Assembly (NCBI RefSeq): GCF_019097595.1
Contig: NC_080735.1
Coordinates: 13,083,417 to 13,147,416 of the forward strand
Direction of reading: 5' to 3'
Source of the DNA: Hemibagrus wyckioides
Lineage: Eukaryota; Chordata; Actinopteri; Siluriformes; Bagridae
DNA: 64,000 bases
Made by a program: the position numbers and the translations under genes. Position 1 is the first letter of the stretch. Every line of letters begins with the position of its first letter. Shown here in pieces: positions 13,741 to 25,479 of the stretch. The notes beneath the pieces are model-generated. The model made no database searches. It worked only from the letters and a program-made list of their open reading frames with translations, and was not told where the DNA came from.

Positions 13741-14985
13741 TCAATGGATTATGAGGAGATATAATGACAACATAATTTATTATAAGCATTAGACATTAAA
13801 AAAGTATTATTACTTTATAACCACATAAACATTATACTTTTAACAATTTCTAAAAGCATTATAAACAACGTTACAAATTGTCATGACAAACATTATAACA
13901 TCAAGTCATTTACATATTTTCTTATAACATAGAAGCTGGAGATTCAGTTGTTCCGGTGGATGAAAAGCACATTTTAGTGTTAGAAATCACCAAAAGCATA
14001 AATTTAAAAAAAAACCCTGAACATGCTTTAATGCTTGAAACCGTGGGGAAAAAAAGACTCAAATAAAGAAACAGCCTGTATTTTCAGTCCACTGTTGAAG
14101 TTTGTCATAATAATGTAGCATGTCATCTAAAAATTCAGTGTGTATGCTGATGGGTGAACTACAGAGTGGAGAAATCGCCAGCGCTTGTTACCATTTAGAG
14201 TGATGACATGCTGTGTGTTTGTGTGTGTGCGACAGACGACAGAGAGAGTAAACAGGGCTAAAACCATTCTGTAATCATAGGTTCTCTCTCTCTAAAAGCT
14301 AAAGGATAATTTCTTCCTCTCAGTGTGTGAGTCCCTCACATACACACATACACACGGCTCAGCAGCTGTGTGTGTTTGTGTGATAGCCTCAGTGGCAGTG
14401 CTGGCGCTGGCAGTTTCCAGCATTCAGTCGGCAGTAATCAGCACAGTGGCGCTGGCCAGTGGAGTCTGTAGCACATGACTGGAAAAATGAAGCATCACTC
14501 TGAAGGTGTCCAATAAAAGTAACAACAGAATAGCTATCAAAAATATAAACAATATACTGCAAGGCATCGTGTGTGTGTGTGTGTGTGCAGACATAAGAGA
14601 TAAAATCATTTTAACCATTAGTGAAGCTGTGTGTGTCTTTATGTGTGTTATGTTTGTGTGTGTGTGTGTGCTCTCTGTTTCCCTCAAGCAGTTCCCGTGA
14701 TTAAACAGGTGCTTGTAAATTAATTAGCCTGATGAAATGCACCTCCAAACAAGTCACACACACACACACAGCTTCCCGATAGGCCTCATCACACACCTCC
14801 TACACACGAACATCATTTTCCCTTCTACCTCCTCCTTCACCCCATTCATCCTACAACCCCCTCCCCCAAACACACACACACACACACACACCCTGGCACC
14901 ATGCCACCCTCATGCCTCCAAGGGCTCAGTAAATATTGAACACTGACAAAACAAACACCAGCAGCAGATGGTAAGGGGCTCTCAC
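13741..14985. repeat. Non-coding DNA rich in (TG)n and (CA)n microsatellites
   Basis: Dinucleotide tracts occur at about 14570-14588, 14651-14672, 14755-14770 and 14868-14893, within unique sequence. No gene is supported. Confidence 0.6.
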
Positions 14986-15480
14986 TGCTCCTAGATCAGC
15001 TTCGGTCCAGTTTACATGTATCTCAGAACATTTCAACCCCCCAAATATACTGATCTCAGATCAGCAGAAAGAAGCGACATCTATTAACCAACTGTCATGG
15101 CCATTACACGCCATATTGAGTCTTTAGCCTCGACGCTACAGGCTAGATCGACATAAAGAGGGCCCTGGGGAGAGCTGAGGCAGAGAGAAGAGAGAGTGAG
15201 AGAGTCATCACTCCCTCCCTTCCACTGAACGCTGATTATTTACCTCCTAATTGAAAAGAGGACGGAGGGATGGGAGGCAGCTCATCCCGGCAGCACCTGC
15301 CCCAGTGATAGCTGGATAATTGATTTCAGTAAATGCGGGTTAAATGTGACATATGCGGGATGAGGGGGTTGACTCAATGGAAATCTGGTGCCCGCAAGTC
15401 GTTTATCATCAGCCTGTTCGGGAGGCTTGTCAGCATCCTGATGACAGTTTGGAAAAGAGGATTTTGTAGAGAAAGACAGG
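14986..15480. promoter_or_regulatory. Candidate conserved non-coding block
   Basis: Complex, repeat-poor, higher-GC sequence without exon features. It is called only from its contrast with flanking AT-rich and microsatellite DNA and its gene-desert setting. Confidence 0.25.
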
Positions 15481-16139
15481 AAGAGAACTTTTGTCTCTGG
15501 CTCATATAAACACATGAGACGGAGTGAAGGAGGAGCTGGATGCTTTCACTTTCATGCACACACACACACACACACACACTGGGATATTCAGCTTAATCTC
15601 CTTCCACTGCATCTGTAGCATAGGTGTAACTACATCAAAAAATACATTTGACAATTATTAAAAAAACAGGATTTTCTGTCAAGGAAAAAATAATCAGCTA
15701 CTGGATGGCAGGATGATGATAATTATTTTCCAATGTTTTTTAAATTTATTAAAGAACATCATACGTTTTAGCACTTAGTCACTCCCGAGTGCAATAGTTA
15801 GTTCCCGTTGTCACTTTACATTATAACGGCTATAAATGGTTGTTATCATAATCATTCATCCGATCCAAACAAAACATATTTATCCCCAAACTACCATAAA
15901 CATGCCACCTCCCAGCTCTGCTATTATGTGACGCATGTTTCCATTCAATAACAACACATAAGCGATTACATACCATTATCTTTCACTCTCGCTATTGTAT
16001 GCAGTGCTAAGAAAAAGATACTGAACAGACAGAGGTTACCCCGGAGGTCCCGACTCAGCAGGCAGGCTGCTCGCTCCTCACTTCCTCTCCCTTTTTTTCT
16101 GTTTTCCTTTTTTTCTAAACACAAATGAAATGACAACTT
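15481..16139. other. Non-coding DNA with a (CA)n tract
   Basis: A (CA)n run sits at about 15556-15579. The remainder is unique AT-rich sequence with no gene recognised. Confidence 0.5.
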
Positions 16140-16420
16140 CAACAAGTAGGATGAAGGAATGGCATTATATTGACGGCTCTAACAAGACGGCAGCGGTGCT
16201 TTTTTTCATTGTGTTTACAAGGCACCTGCAGAGCTGAAAATTAATTACAGTTTGACCAGAAGGATTAATTTTCCTCAGATAAATTCTTATTTCGACCCCC
16301 AGTGACTGCGAGCGTGGTGGCTTCAAAGGGGGCTTTGCTCTGAATGTGGTGAACGTGAACAGTATTGAAGGTGACGTTGCTGAAGACCTTCTATGTTTAA
16401 AGCAGTGGTTACCTTTTTAT
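16140..16420. promoter_or_regulatory. Candidate conserved non-coding element
   Basis: A complex block with homeodomain-like TTAATTA/ATTAAT cores around 16240-16270, no exon signals and no repeats. Regulatory identity is inference only. Confidence 0.25.
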
Positions 16421-16559
16421 CATCAGCTGAACCTCTTCAATCTAAGTTATTGTCTCAAGGATCCCTGCAGATGTTAAGCAGGTTGTCGTTAAGTGAATCT
16501 TTTGCTTGTTGAAATTGTTTTGTTGTACTCATAGCACACCCTCTCTGCTTTTTATGCGG

Positions 16560-16625
16560 TTTTATTTGTATTACATTTTTAACAATGGGCATTCTGAAAA
16601 GATCAGCTTTACAGGAATGATTAAA
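16560..16625 (+). repeat. Fragment of the dispersed teleost repeat
   Basis: It keeps the phrases tttatttgtattacattttt, aacaatgggcatt and agctttacagg in the same order as the start of the copies at 9388 and 52077. It lies just before the large minisatellite. Confidence 0.55.
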
Positions 16626-16663
16626 AAATTATAAAGTTTCACATTTTCATTTCTGTTTAGCTC

Positions 16664-19600
16664 TAAAGAGTAAGCCAGAGTTGGTGAGGAAGAGTAAGCC
16701 AGAGGTGGTGAGGAAGAGTAAACCAGAGGTGATGAGGAAGAGTAAGACAGAGGTGGTGAGGAAGAGTAAGTCAGAGGTGGTGAGGAAGAGTAAGCCAGAG
16801 GTGATGAGGAAGAGTAAGCCAGTTTGGAAAAGAGAGGAAGTTATTTGTGTTTAGGGAGGAAGAGTAAGCCAGAGGTGATGAGGAAGAAAGGCCAGAAGTG
16901 GTGAGGAAGAGTAAGCCAGAGGTGGGAAGGTAAAGTAAGCCAGAGTTGGTGAGGAAGAGTAAGCCAGAGGTGATGAGGAATAAAATCCAGAGGTGGTGAG
17001 GAAGAGTAAGCCAGAGGTGATGAGGAATAAAATCCAGAGGTGGTGAGGAAGAGTAAGCCAGAGGAGGTAAGGTAAAGTAAGCCAGAGGTGTTGAGGAAGA
17101 GTAAGCCAGAGGTGATGAGGAATAAAATCCAGAGGTGGTGAGGAAGAGTAAGCCAGAGGTGATGAGGAATAAAATCCAGAGGTGGTGAGGAAGAGTAAGC
17201 CAGAGGTGGTGAGGAAGAGTAGGCCAGAGGTGGGGAGGAAGAGTAAGCCAGAGGTGGTGAGGAAGAGTAAGTCAGAGTTAGTGAGGGAGAGAAAACCAGA
17301 GGTGGTGAGGAAGAGTAAGCCAGAGGTGGTGAGGAAGAGTAAGCCAGAGTTAGTGAGGAAGAGTAAGCCAGAGGTGGTGAGGAAGAGTAAGCCAGAGTTA
17401 GTGAGGAAGAGTAAGCCAGAGGTGGTGAGGAAGAGTAAGCCAGAGTTAGTGAGGAAGAGTAAGCCAGAGGTGGTGAGGAAGAGTAAGCCAGAGTTAGTGA
17501 GGAAGAGTAAGCCAGAGGTGGTGAGGAAGAGTAAGCCAGAGTTAGTGAGGAAGAGTAAGCCAGAGGTGGTGAGGAAGAGTAAGCCAGAGTTAGTGAGGAA
17601 GAGTAAGTCAGAGGTGGTGAGGAAGAGTAAGCCAGAGTTAGTGAGGAAGAGTAAGCCAGAGGTGGTGAGGAAGAGTAAGCCAGAGGTGGTGAGGAAGAGT
17701 AAGCCAGAGGTGGTGAGGAAGAGTAAGCCAGAGGTGGTGAGGAAGAGTAAGCCAAAGTTAGTGAGGAAGAGTAAGCCAGAGGTGGTGAGGAAGAGTAAGC
17801 CAGAGTTAGTGAGGAAGAGTAAGTCAGAGTTAGTGAGGAAGAGTAAGCCAGAGTTGATGAGGAAGAGTAAGCCAGAGGTGGTGAGGAAGAGTATGCCAGA
17901 GTTCAGTGAGGAAGAGTAAGTCAGAGGTGGTGAGGAAGAGTAAGCCAAAGTTAGTGAGGAAGAGTAAGCCAGAGGTGGTGAGGAAGAGTAAGCCAGAGTT
18001 AGTGAGGAAGAGTAAGCCAGAGGTGGTGAGGAAGAGTAAGCCAGAGGTGGTGAGGAAGAGTAAGCCAGAGTTGGTGAGGAAGAGTAAGCCAGAGGTGGTG
18101 AGGAAGAGTAAGCCAGAGTTGGTGAGGAAGAGTAAGCCAGAGGTGGTGAGGAAGAGTAAGCCAGAGTTAGTGAGGAAGAGTAAGTCAGAGTTAGTGAGGA
18201 AGAGTAAGCCAGAGTTAGTGAGGAAGAGTAAGTCAGAGGTGGTGAGGAAGAGTAAGCCAGAGTTAGTGAGGAAGAGTAAGCCAGAGGTGGTGAGGAAGAG
18301 TAAGCCAGAGTTAGTGAGGAAGAGTAAGCCAGAGGTGGTGAGGAAGAGTAAGCCAGAGGTGGTGAGGAAGAGTAAGCCAGAGGTGGTGAGGAAGAGTAAG
18401 CCAGAGTTAGTGAGGAAGAGTAAGTCAGAGTTAGTGAGGAAGAGTAAGCCAGAGTTAGTGAGGAAGAGTAAGCCAGAGGTGGTGAGGAAGAGTAAGCCAG
18501 AGGTGGTGAGGAAGAGTAAGCCAGAGGTGGTGAGGAAGAGTAAGCCAGAGTTAGTGAGGAAGAGTAAGCCAGAGTTAGTGAGGAAGAGTAAGCCAGAGTT
18601 GGTGAGGAAGAGTAAGCCAGAGGTGGTGAGGAAGAGTAAGCCAGAGTTGGTGAGGAAGAGTAAGCCAGAGGTGGTGAGGAAGAGTAAGCCAGAGTTAGTG
18701 AGGAAGAGTAAGCCAGAGGTGGTGAGGAAGAGTAAGCCAGAGTTGGTGAGGAAGAGTAAGCCAGAGGTGGTGAGGAAGAGTAAGCCAGAGGTGGTGAGGA
18801 AGAGTAAGCCAGAGTTGGTGAGGAAGAGTAAGCCAGAGGTGGTGAGGAAGAGTAAGCCAGAGTTAGTGAGGAAGAGTAAGCCAGAGGTGGTGAGGAAGAG
18901 TAAGCCAGAGGTGGTGAGGAAGAGTAAGCCAGAGGTGGTGAGGAAGAGTAAGCCAGAGGTGGTGAGGAAGAGTAAGCCAGAGTTAGTGAGGAAAAAAAGC
19001 CAGAGGTGGTGAGGAAGAGTAAGCCAGAGGTGGTGAGGAAGAGTAAGCCAGAGTTAGTGAGGAAAAGTAAGCCAGAGGTGGTGAGGAAGAGTAAGCCAGA
19101 GATGGTGAGGAAGAGTAAGCCAGAGTTAGTGAGGAAGAGTAAGCCAGAGGTGGTGAGGAAGAGTAAGCCAGAGGTGGTGAGGAAGAGTAAGCCAGAGGTG
19201 GTGAGGAAGAGTAAGCCAGAGTTAGTGAGGAAGAGTAAGCCAGAGGTGGTGAGGAAGAGTAAGCCAGAGGTGGTGAGGAAGAGTAAGCCAGAGTTAGTGA
19301 GGAAGAGTAAGCCAGAGGTGGTGAGGAAGAGTAAGCCAGAGGTGGTGAGGAAGAGTAAGTCAGAGGTGGTGAGGAAGAGTAAGCCAGAGGTGGTGAGGAA
19401 GAGTAAGCCAGAGGTGGTGAGGAAGAGTAAGCCAGAGGTGGTGAGGAAGAGTAAGCCAGAGTTAGTGAGGAAGAGTAAGCCAGAGGTGGTGAGGAAGAGT
19501 AAGCCAGAGTTAGTGAGGAAGAGTAAGTCAGAGTTAGTGAGGAAGAGTAAGCCAGAGGTGGTGAGGAAGAGTAAGCCAGAGGTGGTGAGGAAGAGTAAGC

Positions 19601-22600
19601 CAGAGTTAGTGAGGAAGAGTAAGCCAGAGTTAGTGAGGAAGAGTAAGCCAGAGTTAGTGAGGAAGAGTAAGCCAGAGGTGGTGAGGAAGAGTAAGCCAGA
19701 GGTGGTGAGGAAGAGTAAGTCAGAGGTGGTGAGGAAGAGTAAGCCAGAGGTGGTGAGGAAGAGTAAGCCAGAGGTGGTGAGGAAGAGTAAGCCAGAGGTG
19801 GTGAGGAAGAGTAAGCCAGAGTTAGTGAGGAAGAGTAAGCCAGAGGTGGTGAGGAAGAGTAAGCCAGAGTTAGTGAGGAAGAGTAAGTCAGAGTTAGTGA
19901 GGAAGAGTAAGCCAGAGGTGGTGAGGAAGAGTAAGCCAGAGGTGGTGAGGAAGAGTAAGCCAGAGTTAGTGAGGAAGAGTAAGCCAGAGTTAGTGAGGAA
20001 GAGTAAGCCAGAGGTGGTGAGGAAGAGTAAGCCAGAGTTAGTGAGGAAGAGTAAGCCAGAGTTAGTGAGGAAGAGTAAGCCAGAGGTGGTGAGGAAGAGT
20101 AAGCCAGAGGTGGTGAGGAAGAGTAAGTCAGAGGTGGTGAGGAAGAGTAAGCCAGAGGTGGTGAGGAAGAGTAAGCCAGAGGTGGTGAGGAAGAGTAAGC
20201 CAGAGGTGGTGAGGAAGAGTAAGCCAGAGTTAGTGAGGAAGAGTAAGCCAGAGGTGGTGAGGAAGAGTAAGCCAGAGTTAGTGAGGAAGAGTAAGTCAGA
20301 GTTAGTGAGGAAGAGTAAGCCAGAGGTGGTGAGGAAGAGTAAGCCAGAGGTGGTGAGGAAGAGTAAGCCAGAGGTGGTGAGGAAGAGTAAGTCAGAGGTG
20401 GTGAGGAAGAGTAAGCCAGAGGTGGTGAGGAAGAGTAAGCCAGAGGTGGTGAGGAAGAGTAAGCCAGAGGTGGTGAGGAAGAGTAAGTCAGAGGTGGTGA
20501 GGAAGAGTAAGCCAGAGGTGGTGAGGAAGAGTAAGCCAGAGGTGGTGAGGAAGAGTAAGCCAGAGTTAGTGAGGAAGAGTAAGCCAGAGTTAGTGAGGAA
20601 GAGTAAGCCAGAGGTGGTGAGGAAGAGTAAGCCAGAGGTGGTGAGGAAGAGTAAGCCAGAGGTGGTGAGGAAGAGTAAGCCAGAGGTGGTGAGGAAGAGT
20701 AAGCCAGAGGTGGTGAGGAAGAGTAAGCCAGAGGTGGTGAGGAAGAGTAAGCCAGAGTTAGTGAGGAAGAGTAAGCCAGAGGTGGTGAGGAAGAGTAAGC
20801 CAGAGTTAGTGAGGAAGAGTAAGTCAGAGTTAGTGAGGAAGAGTAAGCCAGAGGTGGTGAGGAAGAGTAAGCCAGAGGTGGTGAGGAAGAGTAAGCCAGA
20901 GTTAGTGAGGAAGAGTAAGCCAGAGTTAGTGAGGAAGAGTAAGCCAGAGGTGGTGAGGAAGAGTAAGCCAGAGGTGGTGAGGAAGAGTAAGTCAGAGGTG
21001 GTGAGGAAGAGTAAGCCAGAGGTGGTGAGGAAGAGTAAGCCAGAGGTGGTGAGGAAGAGTAAGCCAGAGGTGGTGAGGAAGAGTAAGCCAGAGTTAGTGA
21101 GGAAGAGTAAGCCAGAGGTGGTGAGGAAGAGTAAGCCAGAGTTAGTGAGGAAGAGTAAGTCAGAGTTAGTGAGGAAGAGTAAGCCAGAGGTGGTGAGGAA
21201 GAGTAAGCCAGAGGTGGTGAGGAAGAGTAAGCCAGAGTTAGTGAGGAAGAGTAAGCCAGAGTTAGTGAGGAAGAGTAAGCCAGAGGTGGTGAGGAAGAGT
21301 AAGCCAGAGTTAGTGAGGAAGAGTAAGCCAGAGTTAGTGAGGAAGAGTAAGCCAGAGGTGGTGAGGAAGAGTAAGCCAGAGGTGGTGAGGAAGAGTAAGT
21401 CAGAGTTAGTGAGGAAGAGTAAGTCAGAGGTGGTGAGGAAGAGTAAGTCAGAGGTGGTGAGGAAGAGTAAGCCAGAGGTGGTGAGGAAGAGTAAGCCAGA
21501 GGTGGTGAGGAAGAGTAAGTGAGAGGTGGTGAGGAAGAGTAAGCCAGAGGTGGTGAGGAAGAGTAAGCCAGAGGTGGTGAGGAAGAGTAAGCCAGAGGTG
21601 GTGAGGAAGAGTAAGCCAGAGTTAGTGAGGAAGAGTAAGCCAGAGGTGGTGAGGAAGAGTAAGCCAGAGGTGGTGAGGAAGAGTAAGCCAGAGTTAGTGA
21701 GGAAGAGTAAGCCAGAGGTGGTGAGGAAGAGTAAGCCAGAGGTGGTGAGGAAGAGTAAGCCAGAGGTGGTGAGGAAGAGTAAGCCAGAGGTGGTGAGGAA
21801 GAGTAAGCCAGAGGTGGTGAGGAAGAGTAAGCCAGAGGTGGTGAGGAAGAGTAAGCCAGAGTTAGTGAGGAAGAGTAAGCCAGAGGTGGTGAGGAAGAGT
21901 AAGCCAGAGTTAGTGAGGAAGAGTAAGTCAGAGTTAGTGAGGAAGAGTAAGCCAGAGGTGGTGAGGAAGAGTAAGCCAGAGGTGGTGAGGAAGAGTAAGC
22001 CAGAGTTAGTGAGGAAGAGTAAGCCAGAGTTAGTGAGGAAGAGTAAGCCAGAGTTAGTGAGGAAGAGTAAGCCAGAGGTGGTGAGGAAGAGTAAGCCAGA
22101 GGTGGTGAGGAAGAGTAAGTCAGAGGTGGTGAGGAAGAGTAAGCCAGAGGTGGTGAGGAAGAGTAAGCCAGAGGTGGTGAGGAAGAGTAAGCCAGAGGTG
22201 GTGAGGAAGAGTAAGCCAGAGTTAGTGAGGAAGAGTAAGCCAGAGGTGGTGAGGAAGAGTAAGCCAGAGTTAGTGAGGAAGAGTAAGTCAGAGTTAGTGA
22301 GGAAGAGTAAGCCAGAGTTAGTGAGGAAGAGTAAGCCAGAGGTGGTGAGGAAGAGTAAGCCAGAGGTGGTGAGGAAGAGTAAGTCAGAGTTAGTGAGGAA
22401 GAGTAAGCCAGAGGTGGTGAGGAAGAGTAAGCCAGAGGTGGTGAGGAAGAGTAAGTCAGAGTTAGTGAGGAAGAGTAAGCCAGAGGTGGTGAGGAAGAGT
22501 AAGCCAGAGGTGGTGAGGAAGAGTAAGCCAGAGTTAGTGAGGAAGAGTAAGCCAGAGGTGGTGAGGAAGAGTAAGCCAGAGTTAGTGAGGAAGAGTAAGC

Positions 22601-22914
22601 CAGAGTTAGTGAGGAAGAGTAAGCCAGAGGTGGTGAGGAAGAGTAAGCCAGAGGTGGTGAGGAAGAGTAAGTCAGAGTTAGTGAGGAAGAGTAAGTCAGA
22701 GGTGGTGAGGAAGAGTAAGTCAGAGGTGGTGAGGAAGAGTAAGCCAGAGGTGGTGAGGAAGAGTAAGCCAGAGTTGGTGAGGAAGAGTAAGCCAGAGGTG
22801 GTGAGGAAGAGTAAGCCAGAGGTGGTGAGGAAGAGTAAGCCAGAGGTGGTGAGGAAGAGTAAGCCAGAGGTGGTGAGGAAGAGTAAGCCAGAGGTGGTGA
22901 GGAAGAGTAAGCTT
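16664..22914. repeat. 6.25-kb minisatellite of a 24-bp unit, with higher-order structure
   Basis: About 260 tandem copies of a unit read as aagagtaagccagaggtggt plus gagg. Sites inside the unit vary in a limited set: ccagag or tcagag, and gaggtggtg, gagttagtg or gagttggtg. The left edge (16664-17180) is degenerate, with aataaaatcc variants and one unrelated insert at about 16818-16855. The core from 17.2 kb is homogenised and the right edge is abrupt. The plus strand reads KPEVVRKS repeats and all three minus frames are also open (LLFLTTSG, SPPLAYSS and PHHLWLTL types), because 24 is a multiple of three. The plus frame is broken near 17919, 19012 and 21522. Open frames in four of six readings, with no other coding sign, argue for satellite-like DNA and not a gene. 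Confidence 0.97.
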
Positions 22915-23100
22915 ATAAGTTTTTTTGTTGCATTTTTCCAACTTGGTTTTATGGCCAGGTTTTTTCTGCATTTTGCCTCCAAACACCTTTTTGGCTTTGT
23001 TCTTTCATTAAAAAGCTGCTTCATACATATCACACACCTAGGAAGGAGTCTGCTCTTGTTACTGCCCATGCACAGAAATCCACAGATTAAATATACTTTT
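22915..23100 (-). pseudogene. Relic of a BED-type zinc-finger (hAT/ZBED-like) coding sequence
   Basis: The minus strand just beyond the minisatellite reads LPRCVICMKQLFNE, then KPKRCLEAKC, then NLAIKP. This resembles the BED finger of hAT-derived ZBED proteins, whose usual form is CVLC, then K(P)xKLxRHLxxKH, then KP. The two zinc-binding histidines are replaced by cysteine and there is a small gap between the halves. The frame runs straight into the minisatellite and no transposase core follows. I read it as a decayed transposon or ZBED fragment. Chance resemblance remains possible. Confidence 0.42.
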
Positions 23101-24544
23101 TGTTAGCTAACACCATATTTTACATTTATCTTACACATGCTAAAAATGAACAGTGAGTAATTTAATCAACTTTTTACTTTATGAGGTTAAAAATGTCTCA
23201 GTACTAATGCTTTTAATATATTTAGTTTTTTAGTTTCTTTAAAAACTACTGTTAAACTTTATATCATTCATTCATATTTCCATCAAAGTCTCATGAACTC
23301 TCTGCAAAGCCACCATGAAGCCCCAGTAAGAAAACGCTAGTTTAAAGGAATATTCCAACTTCAAACTGGAAATAATCTACTGAGAATGGACCGGACCAGA
23401 TGAGGATGTTAATCTGTTAATATGTTTTCTGTTAATAAATTTTAATGGACACAAAACTGGCTGTCATTTTATTCACTTAAATGTCTAAATCTTAAATCTT
23501 AAGTTTATATAATTCAACCTTTTAGAAATGTGACTGTAATAATCAACACAGGACTGCCCCTTGTTTTTGTCTGAAGGTGCTTGGACCCCAAAACCTTCAG
23601 GACATTTCCTTCTATACTGACCCAGTGTATAGGAGTAACACAATATCAGTGTCTGGATCTGGATTCAGATTTTTTTTATCAGAAGCAGACGTTGCTTAAG
23701 GTTTTTTTTTTGATGTTTTAGTTGTTTTTAAATGAATAAAATGAATAAGCCACTATGAACCTCACAACTATGCCACTAGAAATACAGATAAAATGGAAGA
23801 AAAAAGTAATATTTCATTCACAAAATAAAACAAATGCACAAATATAACAGTATGTACACAAATATAACAACATATACCAACAAATAATCTTATTTCACTC
23901 CTAAGCTTTAACGTTGAGATGCAGTGCAGTGCTGCTAGATAAAACCCAGTCCTTTATATAATGCATATACGTTTTAATTTAATAACTGTGAAGAATGATG
24001 GAAAATAATGTGCAATAAAGATACACATTCACATACTTAAAACCTTTTGGAAAGCCCAGCAGAGATCTGCTGCCCTTTACACAGCATGTGCTCTGTGTGA
24101 ACTATGTGAAGCATGGTCTATGCTGGGAAGAGGGGTTTTAAAAGGAAGCCATATTTCTGCGAAATAAATAAAAACAGATTTTTTTTTGCGAATTTTGGCT
24201 CAGGCAATTTTGGCTGATGAGAGGACAAAAAAAATGAGTAGCGGTTTATGGTCTCTTTGATAATATAAAATTCATCAATAAGCTATAAAGGTTTTAGTTT
24301 ATTTATTTTGACAGATAATTCAAATAATTCAGGAAAAGCAGCTTTTTAAAAGTGTAAAAAAAAAAATTAAGAAGTCTATATTAAAAGTGTAGTTTATGGT
24401 GATCACACAAACATTACTGTAGTGCAGTAGATAGTAGATAAGACTAGAGAGCTTGAGAGTAAAAAAATACAATAAAATACAATAAAAATAAAAACAAGCA
24501 TTCTTTTTTCAATTTTAGATAAACGCTATACGTAGCTAAACGTC
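23101..24544. other. Non-coding DNA, nothing recognised
   Basis: Unique AT-rich sequence with poly-T and poly-A runs. No gene, RNA or repeat family was recognised. Confidence 0.5.
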
Positions 24545-25180
24545 GACACGATGCAGTTGCTCGACATTTTGTTGCTTTCTCTTTCCGAGGTCTTGAGATA
24601 CACCGTTTATGAACTGCCCGAGAAACCATCAGGCCACTTAATTGCTGTGCAGTTTGCAGGGTTACATTTGAAGTCATTAAACTGTCCTCTTATTTTTTTC
24701 TTTTGGGGGGGGGGGGGTCATGGTAATTTGTGGCCCCCAGCAAATATGCAGGGTGTCAATGGTTCCTCCCAGCACTTGCCTGCTCTCTCGTCGCCTCTTG
24801 ATAGACTCATAATTACAGACTGCATCACTCACTGTCACTTTCCCTCTTCCTTTCTCTTCCATTTTCCATCCCTCATTTCATCATCATTAGTCAGCATGAC
24901 ATCACAAACGTGGGATTCATTTGTCTAACGCGAGTGCTGCTATATGAAGGTGTATGAAATAACGTTCGAAGATGCAAATGAAAAACCATCAGGAAGGAAC
25001 ATTACTCCAATCCAACATTACTTTAGGTGTGGGCATAATTGTGGAACCTCTACGCCTGACCTCGGTGGCAAAAATAAAGGCCGATGCCTAATATTCCTGA
25101 ACCATCCATCTCGCAGTGCCCCTAGAAGTCTAAGGTTGCGTGTTGAGGGCAGCCCAGTCCCCCTCACTCTCTAACCCTGT
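24545..25180. promoter_or_regulatory. Candidate conserved non-coding block with a G13 run
   Basis: A complex, repeat-poor block carries a run of 13 G at 24705-24717. Small open frames on both strands have no protein similarity I recognise. Regulatory identity is inferred from composition and the gene-desert setting. Confidence 0.25.
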
Positions 25181-25479
25181 ATAACCTGCACTAACCCTGC
25201 GATTCAGTCGCTCACCACCCTGGACAAATATACATAATGTCCTGTCATGCTGTGTCAAGCGAACGCTTGACTTCTCACCACCTCTGCTTCAGATAAATGA
25301 TCACAACAGCAACCTTCTCCTGCCGCCCATTAGCGACTCGCCCTCTCTTTCCTGGCTTTCGACTGAGAAAATATTATCTCCCATCGTATTATGTCACCTC
25401 TTTCCTCTTTCCGTCTTCAAATTTAAGAACACTTCCCGAACTTCTTTGTTACTCTTCATTCGCTTGTGTCCATATTGGT

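Noticed and set aside
16664..22914. CRISPR-like array
   Set aside because: The repeats are contiguous with no unique spacers, and this is vertebrate DNA.
16851..23069. A minus-strand reading frame of more than 2000 codons through the minisatellite
   Set aside because: It is a periodic reading of the 24-bp repeat. All three minus frames and one plus frame are open in the same DNA, and it changes repeat register mid-way; there is no domain or codon-usage signal.
17182..23106. Plus-strand KPEVVRKS repeat proteins in four pieces
   Set aside because: Same repeat artefact. The frame is broken by small indels and a stop, and variation follows DNA unit exchange and not protein constraint.
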